From NCBI GenBank assembly GCA_013396915.1, contig VWZL01001367.1, forward strand, positions 1,014,952 through 1,078,951: a stretch of DNA of 64,000 nt, written 5' to 3'. Shown here piece by piece: positions 1 to 11,304 of this stretch (within the stretch, counting starts at the first letter, position 1; every line of letters starts with the position of its first letter). A program made the position numbers and the translations under genes. The stretch is from Stercorarius parasiticus (lineage: Eukaryota > Chordata > Aves > Charadriiformes > Stercorariidae). The notes below the pieces were generated by a model, which was given only the letters and a program-made list of their open reading frames with translations, made no database searches and was not told where the DNA came from.

Positions 1-2726
1 CTTCTGCAGCTCTGTGAGTAGAAAAGTGACTTAAGGTATGGAAAGAGTCAATAATTTTCCTGTAAACACTACTCTAAACTTACTCCACTGCTCTAAAATG
101 ACTCAAGAAAATGGCACCATAGCATCAAACATCCTGCACCATTGTCCTATAACGTACAACTACAGGGACTTTTCAACCAGCTACAAAATGTGTGGGACAT
201 GCCTTTGAAAAACCTCCATTGATCATCAGGGTCCTTTATTTGTTTAAAACTAGATGACCCACCGTTAGCAGTTATTAAGCAATTAAGTACACTGTAGTTA
301 GATACTTTCTCTCTGAAGAATGCATATAACTATAAAAGTGACTGTGATTTATGTGTTCCCTGGACTACAGGAATAATAAGTGAAGATGGAAAGCAGATTA
401 GATAGTGCAACTAGAAGGTCAAGGAAAAGAACTCCAGCTCATCAAAAGCACATCTTTATATGTCTAAAAAATACGCATTACAACAACAAAACCAATCCTA
501 AATGACGTGCCTTAATTCAGTCCACCCTACATGTCCTAGCACAAAGACATCTGGCCTAGCTTGAATATGGGAGATAATTTTGCTCTCAAACTCTTCATGT
601 ACAAAATTAACTTGATTCATTTTTCACCTCAACAAGGTGTTTTATTTCCAGCTATCCGTTTTGCTATCTGTAAAGCATAGAACCTCCAAGAATACTCTAA
701 AATCTGAATACATAGATACTCATTTTCTGAATGATCGCTTTGGAGTCCAGAGAGAATAGAGAAAGGACAAGAGAGACACTTCCCAAGTTATTCAGTGGAG
801 AAGCCCAATCAGAGTCTTGCCCAAAAGCTTAAAGAACACTATTTATTTCAAGCTTTTATTACAACAGGAAACGAAATGCCTACGCAGTTCTCGCTACACA
901 ACACGGTGCCAAGACCCTTTGCACCATGCAATTACCAGGAAAGACAGTGATGTCTCTAGCAAGTGCTTAATCTGTTCCAGCAACAGTACCTCAAAGAACA
1001 GAGCAAATATTTCGTTCAATGTATAAAAAAATACATCAAAAAAATCCATAGCAGTGATCTGTGAGTAAAATAAAAAGATATAATCTTAGAGCCCACTCAC
1101 TCCAGCAAGCTCATCTGAATTGTATTCCACATCCACAGTATCAAGAGAGCAGAATTTTACCAGTCATGCTCCCATCAGATTAACTTGGCCGATGCTGACA
1201 AATATACAGGAATCTGAGAAAATGAGTACAACGGGCATAGAAGGTAGTATTCCTACCTTCAGTGTACTTGACAGATAGTAAAGAAAGAAATTTCACTAAC
1301 ATCATAGATGCGGGGAAATTAGTATTTAAATATTAGTATATCCTTGTCTGTGTGTTTTATAAAGTATTTAGGTTACTAAAGGATGATATAATACCATGAG
1401 CTACTCCGTATCTCAAACACAGGACCTATGGTCAGTGAACATATTTACCAATGAAAAGTTAATTTTACTACATGGCCAATAAAATACTAGGTAATTAGGT
1501 AATGGACTATTTACCATATACTTAAATACCTATGCTGAAAACAAGCTTATGAAAGATTATAAAAATCAATACTGAAATTTCCAATAACATATGTATGCAG
1601 ATTTCTGCATATTTAACTAGTATTCTTTTATTTCAGAAGTGCCAATAAATTAGAGGAAATTTTGTTTCAGATTAATTTATATGATGAAGTAGTACATACA
1701 AAGCCCATCAGTTACAGCAATAGAAGTAATTAGGCTTTCAGTTCCTATGAATTAACAATGTATCATATTCTTGGTAATAAGTGGCACGCGTGATTATCTC
1801 TGATGGTGTCTATCTGCTTAATTTTTAATGAATGTCATAGTATGTCTGCAGATTTTAATTGTCAGTAATAACATGTAGATTCATTAGTTGTTTTCAACTG
1901 TATTAGTTAAAGTTGTTGTGCTACATTAATGATCCTAATGCATGCTAATGGTGATTTCTTAGCATATTATTGAACGCACTCACTGGTATATACTTGGACA
2001 GCATAAGTGAGAGCCATGACAGTTGATAGTTAAACTGTTAAATATGGGAACAAACCAACTGCATTCTGACTCTGCATTAAAGTAAATGAGAATCTATAAT
2101 AAAGTCGTAACACAGCAGGTGACATACCCTGTTACGGACAATGCAAGCGCTAATAGACTCCCAGTGAAGTTAAGAGTTTCAGTAAGTAGTTCACCAGGAG
2201 TTCAAATGCCCCCCTCCCCCCCCCTTTTTTTTGTGTTGTATAATACAAATACAAGATATCATTCATTATACTTTTATACAAAAGCTTTTAGCCTTGAGCG
2301 TTATGGAGAATCTGGGTGAAAGAAACCAATATTTTAAAAACCGTAGCATATATTGGAACTGTAATGTCTTAACTATTACATTTAACTAATAAATTTTATT
2401 TTTTATTTTCAGAATTATAAGGCTGGGTACAATAAGATAAAATTGGGTCCATTTTGTCCCAATGGGCAAATTCAAATACTCCACCAAATTTTTTTTCTCA
2501 GAACTATAGAATCTTATTTTATAGAATCATAAACTGAGGCAGACACATTTTAGCAGACATAGAGCAAATAACTTAAAAATATCTATATTAACGTTGACCT
2601 TGATATACATGAAAACTTCATGATCCAATTAATTTTATATATTTATTTATATTAATTTATATATTCAAAAATGTAACACAAAAGATTGTTTTCCAACACT
2701 TGTATCCTTCCTTTTTTTTAATTAAA
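1..2726. other. Unassigned AT-rich non-coding sequence
   Basis: No open frame here is longer than about 77 codons and none resembles a known protein. The stretch is AT-rich, with many short A and T runs and an especially AT-dominated section near 2630-2670. The only structured element seen is the C/T tract at 2209-2232. I see no transposon end, RNA gene or splice-flanked exon. Regulatory elements cannot be excluded from a single sequence. Confidence 0.6.
2209..2232. repeat. C-rich/T-rich low-complexity tract
   Basis: A run of C interrupted by one T passes directly into a run of eight T. It is simple pyrimidine sequence on the + strand with no gene context. Homopolymer junctions like this are prone to length errors in assemblies, so the exact length is uncertain. 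Confidence 0.85.
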
Positions 2727-2765
2727 NNNNNNNNNNNNNNNNNNNNNNNNNNNNNNNNNNNNNNN
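2727..2765. other. Assembly gap (39 N)
   Basis: Thirty-nine consecutive N lie between a T-run followed by ATTAAA on the left and ordinary sequence on the right. The true length of missing sequence is unknown. The low-complexity left flank is a plausible reason the assembly broke here. Confidence 0.99.
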
Positions 2766-3730
2766 GTATACACTTATTACCTACAAACTGCTGTAGTAAT
2801 CATTTAATCAATATGGTGAATCAGTGCAGCCCTTTTCCACGAGAACCTGTGAATGAGAGCTATGGTCCCATTGAAAAGGTACTAGCAATTCAGTTACGAT
2901 TGCTATTGAAGAAATGGCATTGGAGTAATATCATTAGTCATACCATACGCTTAGGCCTTTTTTATTTATTTAAACACATTTAATTAAAGCATATAGAAGA
3001 AGGGACAGATGAGTAAAGGTCTATTTCCAGAGAAAATAATGAGGAAGCCATTAACATAATTTTGTTTTTATTTTGGTACTTGTATGCGTGGACTGACATT
3101 CCTTTAATAGTTTCATGTTCGCTCTGATGTTCTCTTTGCCATCTTTAATTTGCGAGCCTTTTGGCACCTAAAGCACCCTGGGCAATAAACAGCTTTCTAA
3201 CATTTGTCATCTACAAAAACGTATTGCACTCAAACACTAAAGGACCAGAGGCCACAACCACATGAAAGTCACACTTCATTTAACATCTATTACACCACTC
3301 TTACTCCCCCCGCCCGTCCTCTCCCTTTCTTTTTCTCGAGTAGGCACAGTGGCAGTCTCCATTGAAGGTTTATGCACCCCTTCAGGGAAGTGTTTTCGGC
3401 CTCTTTTGCTATGTCATTCTACAAATGGATGTATGAATCAACTCATTCTTTTAAAATTCATGAATTTAATTAATGTCACATCCTGTTCCCCGTTTCACCA
3501 GACTTAGAACATTCATTTAGTGTTACTGACCATAGCTTTTTCCCATTGATAGCAGTAATAAAAAACTAACTGTGGAGGTTTGGGGTTTTTTTAGTTTATT
3601 TGTTTTCTCTTATTTCATATCAAAGAAATGAGTGCAAAAATCAAATTTAACGTACTGCCGGATGCATATTTTAGAATTATTTGTTACTGAATATGGTTTT
3701 TTAAGTTATCCTACAGAAACAAGGGTATCC
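2766..3730. other. Unassigned non-coding sequence between the gap and a CR1 fragment
   Basis: Ordinary AT-rich sequence. Short open frames near 3262-3507 show no recognisable domain. A T-rich segment near 3575-3610 precedes the CR1 fragment. Nothing else can be supported. Confidence 0.6.
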
Positions 3731-3981
3731 TACAGGACAAGGGGTAACAGGCACAAACTTGAACACAGGAAGTTCCATCTCAACATCTTCTTTACTTTGA
3801 GGGTGGCGGAGCACTGGCACAGGCTGCCCAGAGAGGTGGTGGAGTGTCCGTCTCTGGAGACCTTCACAACCCACCTGGATGCGTGTGCCACCTGCTCCAG
3901 GTGATCCTGCTCTCGCAGGGGGGTTGGACTAGGTGATCTCCAGAGGCCCCTTCCAGCCCCTACCACTCTGTGATTCTGTGA
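3731..3981 (+). mobile_element. CR1 LINE, 3'-end fragment
   Basis: This is the 3' terminal part of a CR1 non-LTR retrotransposon, 5'-truncated as most copies are. The translation of 3632-3904 contains the decayed C-terminus of CR1 ORF2: TRGNRHKLEHRKFHLN, then [20 protein letters not shown]. After the stop comes the CR1 3' untranslated segment, with a GGTGATCTCCAGAGGCCCCTTCCAG-like motif starting near 3930, and the element ends in the octamer-like tail TGTGATTCTGTG. The ~250 bp left cannot encode a working protein. The decamer TATCCTACAG occurs at 3707-3716 and again at 3726-3735, across the left junction. The subfamily cannot be assigned without a consensus library. Confidence 0.93.
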
Positions 3982-5254
3982 AATAGGTATCTAATCGGTT
4001 GTCTTAAGGTATACTGCAGCTGTCATCATTAAGCATTTTCTAGGTAAATTATACCTACTACAAGGGCAACGGAATTTTACAAAATTCTCTTTTTTTCATT
4101 GATTACCCAAATATCTTCCTGAGACATAACTAATCAGAAAAAAATCAGTTTATTTTCTCCTCTTCTATTTAATTACCCTTTTTTCTCATCTTATCCTAAG
4201 TTTCTTTTTTTGGCTGTTGGGTTTTTTTTTGTTTTTTTTTTTTTCTTTTTTCTTTTTTTTTTTCTAGAAGGTATGGATAACTACAAACAGTTGATCAAAA
4301 AGCAAGATTTTATCAGGTGATCCAAAAGTAGAGAGATTCCAGAGCAGTTATCTCATCTGGAAACATTTCCACAGTTACATGCCCAAAGATAGATGCAGTT
4401 CACGTATAGGACAGCTCAGCCGCTCCAGTGCTCATGGAAATACAGCCATATGGACACATTACAGGGAGAGAGATGCCTTGACTGATATATGGGATCCTTT
4501 TAAAGACCTAAGGTCTTGACATGCCAAGGGAAGTGTATGCAGCGGATACAAAATCTCAGGGTATCATCCATCTGTGGGTACTATAGTTCAGTCCCACTGA
4601 CAGACACAGTGCTGCTGAACTCTTCTTTACAGTTGGCAGTGATGCTACAGGAATGTCATTGGGACTCGGTATCCCAGCATTCTCAATTTCTTCATAATAA
4701 AGTAAAAATTCAGAAAGTCAAATTACAAAGCAGTATATGCAGGCAAAGGTAGCCTTAATGTTATCAAAATAAGTTTTCTTTCTGCAGTGATAACACAACA
4801 GAAACATTTTAGGTGAAAAAGAAATGGAAATACAGCTATTACATAAAACACATGTTATTTAAGTAAACAAAAAATATGAGGCAGGAGCCCAGTGGGAGAT
4901 ATATTGGAATTTAATCATAGATTACAAAAAAACCCCAACTTTAGAATTTCCCAGAAATGGTTTTAGAGAGAAGGTATAAACAAATCTCATCAAATTAATC
5001 TCTTCGTTGTTCCTAATCTCCTCTGCTGTCATAAGATTACTAACGCTTGATCTCATATCAGATATTAAATTTCACCCCTAAACAATGGCTTGTTGGAGAA
5101 AGGAGTTGTTTAGTGGCAGACAAAATAGAACAAATTAGATGAAATTTTTTGGTACTTCCTGGTTTGAGATTTTCTCTCCTAATCCATTATTAAGTAGCCA
5201 CAGGAACTTCTGTGAAGGAGAAATTGATGCACAGAGTATCACAGCTGGATGTGT
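3982..5254. other. Unassigned non-coding sequence
   Basis: Lies between two CR1 fragments. Apart from the T-rich tract at 4201-4264 it holds no recognisable element. The open frame at 4516-4752 has no recognisable domain, and its start has no distinctive context. Confidence 0.6.
4201..4264. repeat. T-rich low-complexity tract
   Basis: About 60 bases, almost all T, interrupted by a few G and C. It could be the reverse of an A-rich stretch, but no retroposed gene is recognisable beside it on the minus strand, so it is best called simple sequence. Confidence 0.85.
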
Positions 5255-5620
5255 GGGTGCTTATCACAGTGTGGAGTGGTCGACATGCTGGAGGGAAGGG
5301 AGACCATCCCAAGGGACCTGGACAGGCTTGAGAGGTGGGCTCATGCAAACCTCATGAACTTCAACAAGGTAGAGGGCGAGGTCTTGCACCTGAGTTGGGT
5401 CAATCCTAAGCACAAATATAGAAGGCTTGGGCGTCTTGGTGGATGAGAAGCTCAACATGAGCCAGCAATGAGTGCTTGCAGCCCAGAATGCCGATCGTAT
5501 CCTGGGCTGCATCCAAAGAAGCGCAGGCAGCAGAGGGAGGGAGGTGATTATAGCCCTCTACTCTCTTGAGTAGAGAGGAGTGGAGTGGAGTACTGCGTCC
5601 AGCTCTGGGGCCCCTGGGAG
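5255..5620 (+). mobile_element. CR1 LINE, internal ORF2 fragment without 3' tail
   Basis: Translation near 5285-5415 gives VDMLEGRETIPRDLDRLERW followed by AHANLMNFNKVEGEVLHLSW, the region of CR1 ORF2 just downstream of the reverse-transcriptase catalytic core. Further on, frame-shifted, come LGCIQRSAGSR-like and EYCVQLWGPW-like residues (about 5500-5615). Around 5421 the text jumps from HKYR to LGRLGG, suggesting an internal deletion of some tens of bases compared with the family as I know it. The similarity stops near 5620, well before the CR1 3' end, so this copy is truncated on both sides. It has several stops and frameshifts and is older or more damaged than the copies at 15062 and 46589. 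Confidence 0.88.
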
Positions 5621-6039
5621 GCTCTCATTGTGCCTGCAGGTCCTGTGGATTCTGGGAGAACAAATCCCACTCTTCAGCTGCCAGGGAGAGGTGCAAACAG
5701 TGTGCAGAAGTGAGAATGGTTACCAGAAAACAAAGTAAAACATAAAGAACAAAAATAGGCAAGGATGAGAACTGTGGAGTTATATTTTTTAAAATCCATT
5801 CAACCATTTCAGGTTTGTATTAAGCATAAATCTTCAGCCTAATGGGATAGGATGAAGGCACCACATATAATATCTCTGCTGAATGATTGGGTATTCAGCT
5901 ACACAGTCAGAAGAGAAATTCAATGCAATGAAATAAGCAGGTTTTAGATGAAGTCTTGCTCTGGCCTGCAGCTGATGAGATGCAGCGCTAGCAGATAGGC
6001 AAGACTGTCTATGACAAAAATAAGTCTAACACATGTACA
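5621..6039. other. Unassigned spacer between CR1 fragment and LTR
   Basis: About 420 bases with no recognisable feature. It begins where CR1 similarity is lost and ends at the presumed target duplication of the LTR. Confidence 0.55.
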
Positions 6040-6044
6040 GCTTG
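6040..6044. repeat. Left copy of presumed LTR target-site duplication
   Basis: GCTTG immediately precedes the LTR 5' TG end. The matching right copy at 6579-6583 is GTTTG, one transition different, as expected for an insertion old enough to have mutated. Confidence 0.55.
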
Positions 6045-6275
6045 TGTCCTGGTTTCAGCTGGGATAGAGTTAATTTTCTTTCTAGTAGCTGTTGTGGTTT
6101 GGATTTAGTATGAGAAGAATGATGAAGAATGTTGATAACACATATTGTTTTAGTTGTTGCTGAGTAATGTTTATATTAATCAAGGACATTTTTGGCTTCC
6201 TATAGAAACTGAGAGGGAGCATAGACAGTACAAACTGGCCAAAGGAATATTCCACACCATAGACATCATGCTCAG

Positions 6276-6283
6276 TATATAAA
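6276..6283 (+). promoter_or_regulatory. TATA box of the LTR
   Basis: TATATAAA lies about 230 bp into the LTR and about 160 bp before the ATTAAA signal, the usual arrangement for U3 and R. Whether it is still active cannot be told from sequence. Confidence 0.6.
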
Positions 6284-6440
6284 TGGGGGTTGGCCAGGGG
6301 GCAGGAATCTGCAATCACTGCTCAGGACAGGCTGGGCAACCGATCATCAGGTGGTGAGAGTGACTTGTGTTGTTTCACTTTATTTTGTATAGTCTTTTAT
6401 CATTATTATTATTATTATTTTCCTCTTCCATTACTATTCT

Positions 6441-6446
6441 ATTAAA
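6441..6446 (+). terminator. Polyadenylation-type hexamer of the LTR
   Basis: ATTAAA is a common variant of the AATAAA poly(A) signal and sits between the TATA box and the LTR 3' end, where the R region is expected. Function is inferred from position only. Confidence 0.45.
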
Positions 6447-6578
6447 CTGCCTATCTCAACCCACGAGTTTTTTTTCCTTTCCCCTCCTTTTCTCCCTACC
6501 CTACCAGGGGCACGGAGGGGCGGACAGTGAGCGAGTGGCTGCGTGGTCCTACTTGCTGGCTGGGGTTGAACCACAACA

Positions 6579-6583
6579 GTTTG
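6579..6583. repeat. Right copy of presumed LTR target-site duplication
   Basis: GTTTG directly follows the terminal CA of the LTR and matches GCTTG at 6040-6044 at four of five positions. Confidence 0.55.
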
Positions 6584-8465
6584 TGTTTATGTTCTGTACT
6601 TTGTGGTGTTTAGTTTATTGTATGATTGTTTAAGTGATGTGAAGCACCCAGATGTACTTTTACAAAAATACTCAGTGGTTTTCAGAATCACTTAAATACC
6701 TTAAATTGGTACATCTGGAAAGTCTCACCTTTCAAAGATTCTCAGATTAGTCACACAAAATTTCAGGTGGTAATAGGGTAATAGCAAGAGTCTGCTCACT
6801 GCAGCTCAGTGATTCTTAAATGAATTTCAGTTCAAGAATCCTAAATATATGATTAAGTCAGCCTCCTGTTTACCGACACAGCACAGTTTTACAGATCCCT
6901 GGACACATTGGTGGTACAATCACTAGTTTTAGTCTCTGCTAAAGCAGGCAAGGTTAGCTCGCTGAGTTCAGCTTTTGGTTCTACTTTACGCTTTTTAAAA
7001 ACAAGCTTCCACTCTGCAGTTTGCAGAATGTCAGTTTCAAAGACTGTCAATTAACTGCAAATCTTCAGAAAGTAAAGACTTGAGAAATCTCCTAGCAGGA
7101 CCAAAGAATACTCAGTTTTCTTCCTCAGTCATGGTCTGACATTTCCCAAAAACAGGAAGCAGAGTGGGATTCTCATATACAATAATGTCCGAACTGTTAG
7201 GAGGTGAAAGCATGTTCAACAATGAACTATTAAGATTGCCCGATCATAAGCTCAAAGTGGGATATCAGCACTTCTTTGAAAATTTTTTTTCCAGTTCTGG
7301 ACACAAATGCTCTGACCCTATGTACAGTGTTTCCTTCATCATTTAGCTGCTAACATATAACCAATGGAGCAACTTCATAAAATGACCTTTTAAAGTATCA
7401 CGGCACATGACAAAGGAATTGGGTCTGAAATAGAAGAAAATCTAAGATTCTCATCATAGACACTAAAGATTTGCCGTAATGAAATCCCTTAGATAAAATG
7501 GGCTCACATGGAAACCATTAACAATTTCAAAATACCAGGGTACAGACAAAAAGAGAAGAAAGCCGATGAGGGAGCTTGAAAATTCCCCTTGTCCGGCCTC
7601 AGGGCTATTGCTAACATATGATTACGGTCACAAACCCTGTGCTTCCATTTCGGACCTTAACTTTGATGGGCAAAGAAAATACTCCTTTGAAGTAACGAAT
7701 AGTAAATACATTGTTAGGGAAATATTTTTAAGCGTCAATATGAAAATCATTTGAAGGTAGAGGAAATTAAGAATCACTATATCTAGGCATGGAATGGGAG
7801 CTTTTTTGGAATAACCGCTTAGGCAGTATAAAATACCCAGATACATGTTTTCGAGTACATCAAGTGTAAGAAAGCATCAGAGAATGAGGGAGGGAAGGAT
7901 ACTTGAAAGCATCTTGCTATGGATCCTGAAATCAACCTGACTTTAGGCTTGTGGCAAAAAAACTGTCAACCTAACAGCAAATAGCTATTCAGTCACCTGG
8001 AGTGAAGGTGTTTACTGATTGCACCTCTCTGTGCATTTGTTATAGAAAACTGTGGTTTTTAATCACAGGAGCACAATAGGCAGCGAGATTTAGGTGGATC
8101 TCTGAGCTAACAGTGATTACACGCCTGCAGAAAAGAACTGCGGAGCCAGAGCCTCTACTCAGGTATGTGTTCAAACCACTGACTAGAACAGACATTTACA
8201 GACTCCATCACTTTGAAGAGATGGTTGACTATTCTCATTGCTGCATGGTTTATTCTGAAAGCAGAAGCGTGGACCAGCACAGACTATGGCTCAATAAAAC
8301 TAATTTGACTTTCTTTCACATTGTGATGTGGGACTCCTCTCCTCTTTATAAACAACATGGTATGTCTACAACCTTTCTTTAAGTATAACGTTATTAAATT
8401 TAACACAGTGAAAAACATAGTCAGCATTTCGGAGAAATCAGAAACTGGCTAATATCATGAGAAGG

Positions 8466-8495
8466 AAATAAGGCAAAATAAGGTAAAATAAGGTA
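8466..8495. repeat. 10-bp minisatellite-like tandem, about 3 units
   Basis: The unit AAATAAGGYA is repeated three times in tandem with one base varying. It is too short to be a stable minisatellite and was probably produced by replication slippage. Confidence 0.75.
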
Positions 8496-11278
8496 CGATA
8501 TACAAGCCCTGGATGTCAAAATAGAGTAAGCCTGCTCAAATGGAAAGAGCAACACCAGTTAGTATTGGTTGAGGTTCTAGCTCTAGTTGGTTTGGGGTTT
8601 TTTCCCTCTTTTCTGCTTTCTTGCAAGAGGCCATTAAGAAAAGAAATTACTGAGAATACGGCCCAAGCAAAATGACATAAGTGCTCTTTCCCTCTTCCTT
8701 CAACTCCACACTGTCATATAGTTTCCAGACCTGGAAGCATACTAGCAGCAAATGATTCTTTTGTGACTCAACCTCAGATGAGACCTAATATTTTTTCATG
8801 AAATAAATACTGGCTAATAGTCAGAAAACAGTAGAATTGGGCTGGTTGAAGTTTGCAGATGCCAGGTAATGCATCTGGGAAGCAATAACATCATCTACTT
8901 CTACACATTGCTTTGTCCCAAACTAATTGTACTGTAACCACTTAGACAAGTGAATTGAACATTATTATGGTCAGCTTATTGAAACGCTCCATTCAACGTG
9001 CAAGAAAAATAGAAATGGTGGGTGCCAGGCAAAAAATGTGCATCTTTTTCTAGACTGTGCCTATATTATGAATGCAAGTAAGAACAGTAAAAGCCAATAA
9101 AATAAAAAGATATCAACAGTGGAAACCAAGACGTGGGAATCCTTCTAGCTGATGACAGTCAATCAAATCCATAGCTTCAAGGTATGTTTAGCTGCCTATT
9201 GTATACTTTCTTTTGCTCCTGATCTCTTACTTATTTTGGTTGGTCATCAATATCTCAGGTATGATTTTGATACATCAGGAAGCACCCTCAGTGAGTGAGT
9301 GGGGTTCTCCTTACAGCAGTTTAGCTGGTAGGCAAACAGGTAATATGAATAGTATAATTTGGATTGTGCATCTCAAAGAAGGGACGCTCTTTGACCAATT
9401 ATTTAGGAGCAGTGAATTTACAATACAAACAACTCTGCAAAGAGCAATAAAATGAATGAGCCTCCAAAGGTAAAAAAGGACAAAGAAACGAAACCCCAAA
9501 GAACTACAAGTACTTGATTCTCTGTTGAGTAAATTTCCATCTCCCCCCGGCAACAAACATTTCAGTGTCTTAGAACATGGCAGTTTTGCTGCTGCTACTG
9601 TGAACTTTAACATGACATCTTTAACATGACTGGATAGTGGAGATAAGCCATGTACCTTGAAAAGGAGGTTTACATTTTCCTAAACAGATATTATAATTTG
9701 AAATAGATTTAATTCTTTATCAGAAGTCTTAGTTACGTGTGGGCTCTTTGCCTTGCTCTTCATCCCTTTTTCAGAATTTTTTCTCCCATATTTCGATACC
9801 TGGTTAGATCCAGATTTACCGATACAGATTCTTCAGCCGCATCATTTGTGCTTCAAAATCATAAGGAATCTTTTCTTTCATATTCACAATTATTTTCACT
9901 TTCTGTGTATTAACTACATCCAATGTAGGTCTTTGTAGTTAGTGTCTGAATCTTTAGACTTATTGCAATAGACCAAAGTTTGTTCTGCTAAAATCACCCG
10001 CAAATGTATCAGTTCAAAATAATAACAAAAGTAAAATTTGTTATTTTGTGAATCACTAAATTAAAATAATTCTAATTCTCTTACGTTGTTTAGAATCGAA
10101 TTCTGAGTTTGCTACAAGCTTTCTTCAATAGCAAGTTAACCAGACATCAGAAAAGACTTCAAATGGGATTTTTCCCTTTAAATATTCCCTCTAAATACAA
10201 GGCACTGGAGCCATGGAAATATAACAAACGTGCTCTACAGAGTTTTATATGTACTAAAAAGACTGAAGACCCTTCTTCATGTGAAAATTGTATAATCATT
10301 CATCTTGCTTATTTTTATAGAAAATTCATATGGGAATACCAAATTTGTTTACCCTTAAAGGGAAAATATTCTGATGTATCATTTCATTCTGTTCAGTTGC
10401 CTTAAAAATTTACATAAACCAAACAAGTTTTTAAAACATCAAAGAAAACTTTTATAGATGAAAAAAATGTAATTTTATATGTCCAAGTCAAACATATTTT
10501 TACAAATATATATTTTGCAAGATTAATAAGTAGGAATGAATCCACAACAAAGACTGCAGAACAGTGCTAGACCTGGGGTCCTTTCAGCTGAAGTTGTTGC
10601 TTAAACATAGCATTTGCCAACTACACTTTCCTTTGCATATGTGGAACGTCATGAGCTCCCTGTCCCTTCTTAAAATTGTTTGAAACAGCACATCACATGC
10701 TGTAATGTCCATTTTAGTCCAGGAAGTCAAAATAATTCCCAAATTCTTAACTATATTTGTGAAGACATAGCTATAATTTCAGAGGATTTCTCACGTGAAA
10801 AGCACCAACAAGCAAGCAGCTTCTAATTTTTTCTGGTACTTAAATATAATCTAATAAAGATAATTGGTTGAAAACACAGAATTTACCTTAGGAATCAACA
10901 TGAATTTAACATGTCAAATTGATCAGATTTATGATATATTTTTCAATTTAAGAAGTTTTCAGTTTAAAAAAATAGCAGTTTAGAAAGTCACTTCAGCAGA
11001 GGGAGGGACATGGAGGCTTTCATACTTAATTTCTGAGGTTCAGAAGTCTCTAAAAAAGACAGAACTCTGGAATCCCTTACAAATACTGGTATTTCAGAAG
11101 TCCAGATACAGTGAACTGCCTAAAGTCCATGGCCAATTTAGAAGTCCTCTACTCTGACCTGAGCATGGCAAGGGCAAAAATTAGATTCCTTTTAATTCTT
11201 TTGTCTTCACTCTTTACAGCTGTAACCCAGAAATGAGGGTGAGCTAAACTTTCCCTGCCTCTTTACGGCAAAGTTAAT

Positions 11279-11304
11279 TGAATTCATACACTGAATTCAT
11301 ACAT
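11279..11304. repeat. 13-bp tandem duplication
   Basis: TGAATTCATACAC is followed at once by TGAATTCATACAT. This is a simple slippage duplication, with an EcoRI-type GAATTC in each unit by chance. Confidence 0.75.

Larger units (their letters stand above)
6045..6578 (+). mobile_element. Solo LTR of an avian endogenous retrovirus
   Basis: A 534-bp unit starts with TGTCCTGGTTTCAGCTGGGA and ends with GAACCACAACA, giving the TG...CA termini expected of an LTR. The opening resembles an LTR family I know to be common in bird genomes; I do not assign a library name. Inside are a TATA box (TATATAAA, 6276-6283), an ATTAAA polyadenylation-type hexamer at 6441-6446 and a TAT/ATT microsatellite near 6399-6420, in the order U3, R, U5 on the + strand. 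No gag, pol or env sequence, primer-binding site or second LTR follows, so it is a solo LTR left by recombination between two LTRs. The flanking 5-bp near-repeat fits the target length typical of ERVL-like elements, but class assignment remains inferred. The 88-codon open frame across it is not a gene. Confidence 0.85.

Noticed and set aside
2505..2540. ATAGAATC...ATAGAATCATA, resembling the reverse complement of a CR1 tail
   Set aside because: The sequence after it does not match CR1 3' untranslated sequence on the minus strand, so the short similarity is probably chance or too eroded to support.
6367..6633. 88-codon frame rich in L, S and F, looking like a membrane peptide
   Set aside because: It is the T-rich part of the LTR read through and out of its 3' end, not a gene.
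8130..8161. Possible 32-base exon between CTGCAG and GTATGT
   Set aside because: An AG and a GTATGT flank it, but there is no polypyrimidine tract before the AG and no neighbouring exon to join. Such pairs are frequent by chance.
9311..9613. 100-codon minus-strand open frame
   Set aside because: Overlaps another open frame on the plus strand, and no family is recognised. A hydrophobic stretch in it follows from T-rich codons.
10109..10405. 98-codon open frame on the plus strand
   Set aside because: No recognisable domain; composition (many F, K, Y, I) is that of translated AT-rich DNA.
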